A DNA stretch of 64,000 bases from Aphelocoma coerulescens (Eukaryota; Chordata; Aves; Passeriformes; Corvidae). This document shows positions 14,447 through 24,700 of this stretch, piece by piece (position 1 is the stretch's first letter; every line of letters begins with the position of its first letter). The stretch covers positions 50,410,345 to 50,474,344 of the forward strand of contig NC_091015.1 of NCBI RefSeq assembly GCF_041296385.1. Reading direction: 5' to 3'. The translations under genes and the position numbers were made by a program. The notes under the pieces are model-generated. The model was not told the DNA's origin, ran no database searches, and saw only the letters and a program-made list of their open reading frames with translations.

Positions 14447-14648
14447 AAGAGCTCCCAGCTGAGGCAAGTGGCACACGCAAGGTTCTCCCTGACCTTGCCC
14501 CCAGATACCCCTTCCAACTGCATAAGGGCGAAGCTCTCCCACATCCTTCAGCGCAGCCAACGCAGTTTCCACCGGGACAAAGAAACATTCCTAACAAACG
14601 GAGTTACCAGCCACGCGCTCAGGAGCTCGCCGCGCCCCCGCAACGCGG

Positions 14649-14661
14649 ACTACAACTCCCA
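14649..14661 (+). promoter_or_regulatory. ZNF143/THAP11-type site (ACTACAACTCCCA)
   Basis: The sequence matches the core ACTACAANTCCCA recognised by ZNF143 (Staf) and associated factors. This site is common in vertebrate CpG-island promoters and often found at bidirectional ones. It lies about 850 bases upstream of the start codon, at the left edge of the CpG island. Confidence 0.65.
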
Positions 14662-14752
14662 AGAAACTCCGCGCCGCCCCAGAGCACGCCGGGAGCGGCA
14701 CCACCCTCCGGCCCACACGTACCGCAGCGCTCTGGCACGGCGCCGGGGGGGG

Positions 14753-14758
14753 CACGTG
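14753..14758. promoter_or_regulatory. Palindromic E-box CACGTG
   Basis: CACGTG in the context GGCACGTGAC is a USF/MYC/TFE-type E-box. The flanking GTGAC resembles the CLEAR element bound by TFEB/TFE3. It lies within the CpG island, 20 bases before an inverted CCAAT box. Binding is inferred, not shown. Confidence 0.5.
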
Positions 14759-14777
14759 ACTCGCATGCCGCACTTCG

Positions 14778-14782
14778 ATTGG
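14778..14782 (-). promoter_or_regulatory. Inverted CCAAT box (ATTGG), first copy
   Basis: ATTGG in the context CGATTGGCGC is a typical NF-Y site on the minus strand. NF-Y boxes usually lie 60-100 bases from a start site, so this site hints at a start near here on one or both strands. Confidence 0.5.
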
Positions 14783-14861
14783 CGCAAACCGCTGCCAGTC
14801 AACTGCCCCAACGGCTGGCAACGGGCGCGACGTTCCCCTGCGCGCGCTGCCGTGCGCTCCG

Positions 14862-14866
14862 ATTGG
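14862..14866 (-). promoter_or_regulatory. Inverted CCAAT box (ATTGG), second copy
   Basis: A second ATTGG in the context CCGATTGGCTAC, 84 bases from the first. Paired inverted CCAAT boxes with nearby GC boxes (one at 14881) are a standard arrangement of CpG promoters. Confidence 0.5.
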
Positions 14867-15185
14867 CTACTCGGGGATGACCCCGCCCCTCGAAAATACC
14901 TGTCGCTCCGTGACAGGCCGTCACCGGAGTTCCTGTTAGGAGGGCGCTACCGGAGGGGATCGGTCCCTCCCCCTCTCCTTCTCCTGGGAGTCCCACCCTC
15001 CCCCCGTAGCTCCTCCCGCTCCGGAGGGGCGGCAATGTTAAACCGCCTCCTCGGGAGGAAGGGAGACGCGATCCGCCCCCTTCCCTCCCGCCTGGAGCCC
15101 GTCCGCAGCCGCCTCCCGGCAGAGCCCCCCTCCCCACTCCGGAACTGCCCCTCGGAGCCGCGCGCGCGCCTCGGGCCGTCTCGAG

Positions 15186-15397
15186 CCCCGCCCCTCCGGC
15201 TCCCTGGCTCCGCCCCCGTCCTGTTGATGGCCCCGCCCCCCGGGCTCGCGCGCGCCGCGCCGGGTCCCCCCCCGCCCCGGGGGACGGTGACGGCAGCGGT
15301 GGGAGGAGGAGGCAGCGGCAGAGCCCGGGCGCGCCAGGAGGCGGCGGGGAGTCAGCGAGGAGCGCCGAGCAAGAACGGGCGGGCTCCGCCCCGCCCC
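15186..15397. promoter_or_regulatory. Cluster of GC boxes (SP/KLF-type)
   Basis: CCCCGCCCC or close variants occur at 15186-15194, about 15231-15240 and 15389-15397, with CGCCCCC at about 15211. They lie 100-320 bases before the ATG and probably bind SP/KLF factors near the STT3B start site. Confidence 0.55.
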
Positions 15398-15402
15398 TTG
15401 CC

Positions 15403-15458
15403 GAGCCCCCCGCCCCCTGCCCTTCCTCCCTCCTCTCCTCCCCTCCTCCTCCCCGCAC
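15403..15458. repeat. Polypyrimidine tract just upstream of exon 1 start codon
   Basis: A nearly pure C/T run on the + strand with many CC, CCC and CCCC blocks. The minus strand is therefore G-rich enough to form a G-quadruplex or triplex. It ends about 45 bases before the ATG, so it is either core promoter or 5' UTR. Confidence 0.6.
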
Positions 15459-15502
15459 GCGCCGGGCGGAGGGAGAGGCTGCGAGGGAGCCTCGGGTACA
15501 AC

Positions 15503-15735
15503 ATGGCGGAGCACTCGGCCCCCGACCACAAGCACAGACCCGCCGCCAACTCCGCGGCGCCGCTCCACAGCCGCGCCGGGGCGGGCGGCGGCCTGTCAGG
15601 GGGCCTGTCGCAGCCGGCGGGCTGGCAGTCCCTGCTCTCCTTCACCATCCTCTTCCTGGCCTGGCTGGCTGGATTCAGCTCCCGGCTCTTCGCCGTCATC
15701 CGCTTCGAGAGCATCATCCACGAGTTCGACCCTTG
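15503..15735 (+). CDS. STT3B: STT3B exon 1 (residues 1-78)
   Basis: This exon encodes the start Met, a low-complexity cytosolic arm rich in Ala, Gly and Ser, the first transmembrane helix (about 43-65) and the first luminal-loop motif up to DPW. D76 is the family's metal-binding Asp. The arm is 27 residues shorter than in human, which fits a variable, non-catalytic segment. The donor is GTCAGT at 15736, and Trp78 is split (TG|G) across the junction to exon 2. The frame remains open into the intron, but the match to STT3 proteins stops at the donor. Confidence 0.97.
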
Positions 15736-18700
15736 GTCAGTCGGCGCCGCCGCCGGGCGGGACGGGGAGGCGGGAAAGCACCGCGCCATGAGCCGCGGCG
15801 GGGGAGACCCGCGGGTTCCCTCCGCCGTGGCCGCGGGGACGGCGGGAGGGCCCCGCCGCCTGCCCCTCGCTCCCCCACTCCGCGAAGTTGCGCCCCTGCC
15901 TGTTCCCCGGCGGGAGCCGGCAGCCGCGGCCGCCCCGGGAGCCTAGGAGGGAGGCAAGGAGAGAGGGAGGGAGGCGGTGCGGACGGGACACGCTGTGGCA
16001 GGTCGGAGGGAGCGTGAGGGGTCGCCACCGCGGCGCGGGAGAAGTGAAGTGCCGGGAGCGAGCGGCGGTGCTGGGCGCTGGGGTTGTCCCCCGCGCCGGA
16101 GACCTCGGGAATGGGGCGGGGGCAGTTCCCCCCGCATCCCTTGGAGTTGCGGCAGGACTCTCCGAGGGGCGCGGGGAAAGTTGTGGCGCTAGCAGGGAAT
16201 CGGGAGTCGAGCAGGAATCGGGGGCTGGTAGGGAAACAGTTGTGCCGGGCGTGACCCGCGTCCCGGTCCGGATCCCGCTGTCGCGTCGCCGGTCCCGTGT
16301 GTGCGGTGCGGTTTCCCGAAGTGGTCTTTACTAGAGTCCTTGTCGGCCGGGGAGGGAGCAGGGTGCGGAATGCATTGCAGGAAGTAATCTTCATAAAAGT
16401 GACTTGAGGGATTACAGCGAAATGGGTGACATTGATTTACTGCCAGGTGTTTCGAAGCTGCGTTTCTTAGCCCAAGGACTTTTGCTGTTTCCCACACATC
16501 TTGATTTTTCCAAAGATTGCTTTCCCTCCTGTAGAAGCCGTCTGTTCTTCCCTGTTGGAGGGGACTGAAACCATTTTATGCATGAGATCAAGAACTGCTG
16601 CACTCGTTCTTTGCAGCAAGGCGAAGTGAAAGATGACAAGACTTGTGGGGCTGGATTTTTTTAATGCAAAAACGTGACAATTAATTTTTATACTACTGGT
16701 TACTTCATCCTGGGAATCCGTGAGGTTTTTAGAACTTTAAGTAGGGTAAACGGCAGATGACTTTAGAATAATGAATTGTCAGATTTTAATTTAAAATTTT
16801 ATGTCTTGGATCCCACTCTTAATTGCACAAAGGAAGGAGATGCTTCGTTTTGAAATGCACGGTAGATGTTCTGTGTTAAGCTTCATCTGAAATTGTTGCT
16901 GAAATTGTACTTCTCTGCAAAGCATGCATTCCACTTTGATACTTTCAAAAGCACAACTTCCTCTTTTCTAGTTGGCTTTTCCCCCCTCACTTCTCTCCCC
17001 CCCCGCCCACAAATGTAATCCATTCACAAATCATGGCTCAGAATAGTGGATAGAGAACAAGGAATTGCTTTGTTTTTAAATGCTGTGTGAAGTAATAAAC
17101 CTTTCTGATGCAAAAGCCAAGTATCTCAAAATATCTTCAAAATGTCAAGTAATTGCCCATGATTTAAGTGTTTTTCTGCAAACACAAATGAGTGGAAGAA
17201 GTACAAACTTGCAATTAATAAAGTTAAGAATGAGGAGGAGTGTAGTTTAAACACATCTGCAATGAGATTGTGAACCTGAGGTTGTATCCTGTGGAGTAGT
17301 TCTAATCTCAGTTTAAGCATAAAGGCTTTCCTTTATATTATGGAGGAAACTTTTAAGCATGCAACCTACATTTTTGTGCAAATTTTATCTGATTTTTATA
17401 ATCAAGACTCATCCTTGTTGGATAAATGAAAATTTTACAGTGCTGAGTTGCGTAACTTATTATTAAGCCCTGAAGGACACTAAAATGGTGCTATGGGAGT
17501 TAAGTTCATAGTCATGATATGGCTGTAAAGATAAACTCCTGTTTAAAGCAATGTGTAGATTGATGCAAAGTCATCTTCCTGAGTACACTAACAGAAGGCA
17601 TTGCTGCCTGTGCTGCTGGATGTACCCTTGTTAATTAGGAAATAGATGAAGTTGACAAAACTCATTGATTTTAATGCAGGTCTGTGAGAAGCAGTTGAAA
17701 TGTCAAGAATCATGCCAGTGTCGTGTTGCTGCATGCCAGAAATGGTAGAGGAAAATGCACTTAAGTTAATTAGTAGGAAAGAGAACCTAAAATGGTAGAA
17801 ACTGAGTGAAAACAAAGGGCTTTCTCTATTGCTGCAGCAAAAATGTTGGAAAGAGTAAAAAATGATGGTGCTCTCTCAAACAGTGTGGAATAGCTAGGTA
17901 GGAATGGTTTTTCATAGTTGCAAGGGTCTTACAAGTCTGAATGTAATATGATTCAGAAAAGGAAAGGAGCTTGTGAAAGAGACTAGTAACAGTGCACTGC
18001 TTTTAATCTTTTTTTTTAACCACTTCTTTAGCAGCTTCCCTTGGTAAACTGGAATTTTTTTTTTTTTTTCTTCAGGACAGTAGCTGTGGAGTTTGCTGTG
18101 GAACAGTTTGATATTTTTCTCAATTCTTTTGGCTTTTTCTGTCAAGCTTGCATAGGCTATCTTGCAGTGTGTTGATAAGTCAGTCACCTATTCTCTAGTA
18201 TTTGTTTTGTGCTTCAGAGAGGAAGCTGAGGTATATCTGATAACATGATGAGCATTAGGCAAATCATTTATTCTTTTGAATGGAAAAATATTGTTGCCTC
18301 TAAGGTGTAGAAAGCTTTCCCATTTACTTTGGAATCCAGTTTACTACTATCAACATATGAAACCATCAAGGGTGGGAAGAAAGGCAGAATTGCTTTGGGT
18401 TTTCTACATATTAATTGAATCAAATACCTTTTTTTTCCTGATGTCTCTTTCAAGCTGCCTTTCTGACAGTAAAATTAGGTTTTGATTTGGGGTAGAAGGG
18501 AGATTTGCTCATTTTGTGAAATCAGCCACTGAGACTCACTTGTATTGGCATTTCTTCCAGAAGTGACCCAAATGTAGTACGATAGGCCCAGGTAGTAGAG
18601 AGAGAACAGTGTTTAGTTTTTGATCTCCATTGAAGTACAATGCCTGTGCAAGGTAAACCAAACTGGTATTTTGAGGTCACCATGCTGTCACTTAAGAACT

Positions 18701-21700
18701 TGTGACCTGTACATTATGAGTAGGGTTTTTTTCACACTGACTACCTGTTTTGTGCAGTATTTTCACTTTTTGGTTTATTTCTCATGTCATGTTTACTTTC
18801 CATACTTGAGCTGGTCCAGAGACTTTGAGATATACGTGTACTTCTTGGCAGCTTCTAAGTCAGGTGAGCTGATACATGAAGTCAGGCAGCACTGACATTA
18901 AGATGTGCCACTGGCAGGCCTCCAGCATTTAATTCCAGGATTTCATTGTAAGGCCAAGAACCTGAAACATAGATAGTGATGGTACATTGCAATGGACAGG
19001 TTTCATGTCCAACATTTGGTTCATGTGTTGGCTGGTTTGATGGCTGTGTGGACCAAGAGCTCCATTTTGGTGCTGTGTACAGACAAGTGCAGAGTGAAAG
19101 CTGTTCATGAAAGTACAACAGCAGGTTTAACTCTGTTGTTGAGTGAGAGCATTCTTACTGTCAGGTGTTGCCTTAAATACCAACATGGCTGCAGAACCAA
19201 GGCAACCAAAATCATGGAGCACTTGCACAGGGGCTAATTTCAATGCACTCATTTTCTAAAGTACAGCTCCAGCATGCCCATATGCTATTTCTTTTGGCTG
19301 CTTCCATCATATACATATATGCCTATGTATATATAAGTATATAAAATAATCTGTATGTGTGCATATGTATACATACAAGACAGATATATATATCTACCAA
19401 GACTGTTGCATTCTGATACTGCTACCAAGTGAAATGATAACAACTTTTGTTACATCAGTAGTCTTCAGGGAGTACTGTCAAAATAGTAGATTCATTCTGT
19501 TTGTACAGTTCTTACCATTAAGTCACACATGTGAGAACTGTATCTGAATCATTAATCATATTCCATAACATGAGATCAAACTTCTCTTTCCCCTGAGAAT
19601 TTTAACATCTTGCTAAAAGCCAGATTAATATCAGTTACCTTACTGAAAGCTTTCTTAGGCTGGAATACCAAAGCTCGTATGTGTGAGCATGAAACCCTCT
19701 GTGTACCAATTTGCACGTGCAGGATGGTGCACCAGTGTAGGCTTTATTAGTTCCGTTTGCCTACCTTCTCCTGCCGGGAATGTTGTCTTCTACATCCGTG
19801 CCAGCTCTTGGTACTGAAGAGCCCTACCACAGTCTCATATACATCTTTGCCTCTTCCAAACCAGCAGCATTGATCGCTCAAACCATCTGCTTTTTACTGG
19901 CCATTAGCGGTGACCGTTGCTTACTGTACCTTGCTCTGAGGTAACATAATTGTCCTGGTAGCAAATATGGCTGGTAGGTATAACAGTGATACACTTCCTC
20001 ATCACTGGTACCATCATCTAACGTTAGTGGGGTTTGGTGGCTGGGGATGAACGGGTGAAAATAAACCTAGGGTCAGTGCCATTGCTTGAGTTTCGAAGGT
20101 AGACAGGTTAAAGGAACTTGAGATTTTTATTTCAAGCACTGTCAAAAATGCAGGTTTTATTACGTTCAAATCATGTTTGCCAGATGGATTCTTGTGCTGT
20201 TATAAACTTGTTTCATTAATGAAATCATAATTTAGCATCTATAAGTGTGACATGAAAGCTTCCTTAAAATTCAAAATGTGACTGAAGTGAACATTAAAAG
20301 TGGTGTATGGAATTGATCGATCACTGGAGATTGTGGGTTTGTGTAGTTACCTGATCTGATAGCTGACTTCTGGAGTAGTTCTCCTCTGTCATCCACTGGG
20401 CAGTCCTGCTTTTTCTTCATGCTTGCTCTAAAGCAGTCATAGTAAGTTGATTCAATGAGGTAAATTGTTGAAATACGGCAACATTTTAGTTTCCTGAGCT
20501 AGTTTACCACCAGTTTTTATATTACAGTTTAGTCTCTTATTTTTGAGGAAGAATAGGGAATGTAAATAGTGACTGATGTTAGAGGATAAACTGGAGTTGA
20601 GTGACAGGGAAGGCATATACAAATAAATACAGAGCATGTTAAGACACTGGAGCAACAGGAGTGATGAAAGAAGAGGTGAATAAGAGCATGTTAAGCTGGT
20701 ATTCATAAGGAGAGGGGGAAAAATTGTGTAAAGAGGATGATAGTGTCAATAATATCAATTAACAATACCCACCCAGGTAATTCATCTGGCCACTGCTTCC
20801 CTGCTGGTGCCTTTTGCTGGGCAAATAGACAGCAGACTGTGTAGTAAATGTGTTCTTGAGAGTTTACAGGCACTTTTGTCTCCAAACTGGATCTACCTTT
20901 CTAAAGCCTTTCAACTCACTACACAGTCCTATTCAAGTGAAGTGCATAAATGTGGATCTGTCTAGGAAACATTTCTCACTGACTTAAGGAATTTTCCCCA
21001 AAACAATTCCTTTTGTTTATAATCTTAGACAACTTCCAGACCTCAGGAAAGCATCTAATTCCAATTCAGTTTGAATATAATCACTTTGAATTAATTTTGA
21101 GATGTTGCAAATTTCATGAGATTCATATTAAAAACTTACTACACACTCTTCATTCACAGGTGCTTTGATTCTGTGAAGTGAAAATTACTCTATTTCTATT
21201 TTATTGAAATACATTTTTTAAGATTATATTTGCTGTTAACACTTGAATGTTTTTAATACTAATAATTTTAGCAGAATTTCAGGTAATTCAAACTCCTTTC
21301 TGCCATTTTATTATAGTAGGAAAAATATTCTAGCATAGAGTTCAGGTCTGATTCAGTGGTGCCTGTGTGTTTATGAAAGGAAAGGTTAGAGATTTTTTTT
21401 GTGACAGTAGTCTTCCAGACTTTGCCACCCCACCACCACCTTCCCTTTAATGAGGAGGATCCAAATCAGGCATCTTTTTTTTGATCACTTCTACTGCAGT
21501 ATGACATGGGTTGAGAAGCTCTGTTAGCACAGGTTAGCCTGGCTTTTGGGGCTTCTCAGTTGTAAGGTACTGTTGACCTACTTGGAGGGAGCTGTTTTGA
21601 AGCCAAATAAATTTTTCTGTGAGGTTGATATGGTGGTAACAGTCAAGATGATGTGTACTTGACTGTACTGGACTTCTCTACTGCTTCTGAAATTGCAAAA

Positions 21701-24700
21701 ATAGGTAAATATTAGACATGTAATGGAAGGAGGATAATTTGGAAAAAGACCATTGGACAGAGTTGAAGGCATAGCAGAAACTGCTTTGTGAGTGGGGAGA
21801 CCTCAGGCTAGATTTGTTCAGTTGGAGTGATGAAGCTGAAAAGCAGTTCACTGTGTGGCCTCATAAAATAGCAGTCATGTAAGAATCAAATCCCTGCTCT
21901 GCATGTATTACTGTCTTCTACCATCTTACTTAGCAGGTAGTGCTTCTTTCCTCACTTGCACTACTTGTAATTGGGGTGAATGCCTAATCAGATTTCATGT
22001 GGGTTCAGTAATGGGGTTATGCATGATAGGTAGGAGGGGCAGTCTTCATAAAACATGTGCAGAATATGGTTGAGTACAGAGACTCCCTACAGACTTCTTT
22101 TGGAAAACGTATGAGGTGAGACAGAATGCTTGCAAAGTGTTGACCCTTTATTGATTTATGGATAGCAGAATGAAACATGAAAAGGAAAACATATCCAAAT
22201 GTTTTATGTAGGCTGGGTCAGCTGAACCATCAAGTTTAGCTTTTAATGCCATGATTTTTTTTTTTAAATGGTCTTCAGCAAACACTCACAAACACTTGAC
22301 TAACTAGAGCAAATGCTACAACGAAAATCCTTGAATGGACTTTTTTTTTTGGCTGATATCCTATTATTTGAACAGCTTAATATGTTTGGTTTTTAAAGCA
22401 GAAATTTGATTTGATTACATAGGGTTAGAGTGGTTTATGAAGGTTAGCTTTTGCTTCCTATCATAACTCTCTCTAATAGTCTCTAGTTTTGGCAGCCTGT
22501 AATCCTAATACTCATGTTTTTAAATCTGTCTCATGTTGAACTGGTGGGGAAAGGGGAGAATAAGAATTTTGGCCAGTATAGGTAGCAGGAAAATTCAAAA
22601 TCCTGTAGGAACTAATAGATTTTAAATGGATTGAGGTTACACTGAGTTTAGGGAGGTGTCTCTGCTGTTCCACAAGAATCTCCTCTAATTTAGTCAGGTT
22701 ATTTCCCATTTGATTTCTAACTGTGCATATGTTGCAGAGTTTCCTCTTGAATTTTTGAAAATTCCATTCTTGTGAGCCATTTGAGGTACATTTGTACTGA
22801 CATTTAGGGCTGTTCCTCAGGGCTTTTTTCTACTTTTCTAAGAAAAGCCATTAAAGTTGCTACTTTTGGGGCCTGTGGAGCCTGCACCCTGTAGCAGGAT
22901 GTGTAACAATGTTTTTATTATTATTAACTCCTTTAGCAAAACTTCTTGGAGCCATCAGTCTTACTACTTGCTTGGAGAACAAAGTGAACTTAGGACACGT
23001 ATTGCTATAGTATGTCCAACACATAGACTTTATTTCCGGCCCCCTAGCTGAGCAGAGTTTGTGGTCTTCGTCTGAGCTGTTACTGGGAATCAAACTGAGA
23101 TGTTTTTAATGTGGGTAGCTGCTAGGTCTGGGCTGGAGAGGTACTGTGAAATTGATCCTAATGCTGCACCACACCTTACATAAGTTGAAGCAGCCTGGGG
23201 AATGAATTTAAGGATATAGATACAAACAAAATAGATCAGCTTCTGTATTTCCCAACTTACTGCTACTTTCCTGGGGTAGAAGCTCCTTTGGCATATTAGA
23301 GAATGAAATGCTTCCTATCCTTCCAAAGTTCTTGCTATTATGTGAGGCAATATTCCTGTGCTTTAGAAAAAGAAATGGTCTGTTTTAAACAAGGAATAAC
23401 TGAGTGTTTGTCCATGAGCGCTTTAAGAAGAAGGAACAATATTTAAAATGTCTGTCTGCTATGGGGGACCCAAGTCCAGTATCAAATGTTACTTTTTCAG
23501 AGCCCATCTAACATAAAAAGCTGTAAATGATAATTTCTTCTGGGTGTTACAATGCTTATCATATAATTTTCTGTGGCAGTCAGTTTTATGGGTTATATTA
23601 GTTTGTTAGGTAAAAGAGCATGTTCAGGTTCTCTTCAGATGATAATCCATGAAGAATTGCAAAACACCTTTTCAAAACTTCCCTCACTTAAACAAAATCC
23701 TTGGGTAACTACTTTGGAATGGAGGATGTGAGTTTGGCTTGCATATTGATTTTTGGTGGTGTTCTTAGTGGGATTGCTATTTTCTTCTAGACTGTTTTAC
23801 ACAGTATTATTTACATTTATTTAAAATAGTGGTTCACTGTATGTATGGGCACTCTGTATCCTGTTGGTTTAATTTGGATTTTACAGAAGGGAAAAATAAC
23901 ATGTAATGATGTAATTTTAAACTGTTCTAGCACACGTGGCTGGTCAGCCTACATTTTTTGAGCTCTTGGCTTTATTTTTTCGGTCTCTGAATTCTCTTTT
24001 TGCAATTATTATGTTACAAATGGTAGCCAACTTCTTTAAATTCAAGTAGTGTGATTTTACTTATTTTTATTCCTATCTTCACAATAGATTGAAATGTTAA
24101 GAAAGTCTAGGCATGGAAAGTACTTTTTTGAGGATGCAGCTGATTGAGAGGAACACGTTTAATAGAATATGTTGTGCTATAGCCAGAGGATTTGAAAATA
24201 GAGTGATGCAAAAGCAAAACCTAATAAAACAAGCCTTCCTTTCCTGGGTAGTTTTCTATGTTTATCCACCTTTTTATATATATGTATATATAGTCTATTG
24301 CATACATTGAATGTGCTTTCTCCTTATGCTAAACTTATCCCAAGCAGCATTTGGAAGTTCAGTTAAATAACTGAGAATTCCATAAATATTGTTTGAAACA
24401 TTTATCTTGGAAAAAGGCGATTTAATCTTCATGGCTGAAATATTTGGTCATTTGGGTATTAACGGTCTTTAAAATGTCTTTAATTCTTTCTCTGGCAATA
24501 GACAAAATGCCTTGAAGTAGCAATTCTTCTAATTTAGAAATTCAGCAAAACAAAATTGGAACTTTGGCATTGTATCGATGGCAACAATAACAGTAAATGG
24601 ACATCCCTTTGACTCACTGTTGTAGGAGAAAAGTCATGAAAGCCAATGCAGTGTTTGAGTTCTCCAAGAAGCTGTGTAATGCTACTGTGTTTTGACTGTT

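Larger units (their letters stand above)
14580..16330. promoter_or_regulatory. STT3B: CpG island: STT3B promoter, 5' UTR and exon 1
   Basis: GC content and CpG frequency jump abruptly at about 14580 and fall back at about 16330, in an otherwise AT-rich window. The island spans exon 1 and contains many GC boxes but no obvious TATA box, as expected for a housekeeping promoter. The transcription start cannot be placed from sequence alone. Long stop-free frames on both strands here are by-products of base composition. Confidence 0.93.

Noticed and set aside
14799..15568. Long minus-strand open frames (219 and 176 codons) in the CpG island
   Set aside because: Gly/Arg/Pro-rich translations caused by GC composition; no domain, and they overlap real promoter and exon sequence.
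14468..15946. A 492-codon open frame on the + strand
   Set aside because: It is the STT3B exon 1 frame extended both ways through stop-poor CpG island DNA. Only 15503-15735 matches the family.
15714..16394. A 226-codon minus-strand frame over exon 1 and intron 1
   Set aside because: Antisense to STT3B in GC-rich DNA, low-complexity translation, no recognisable family.
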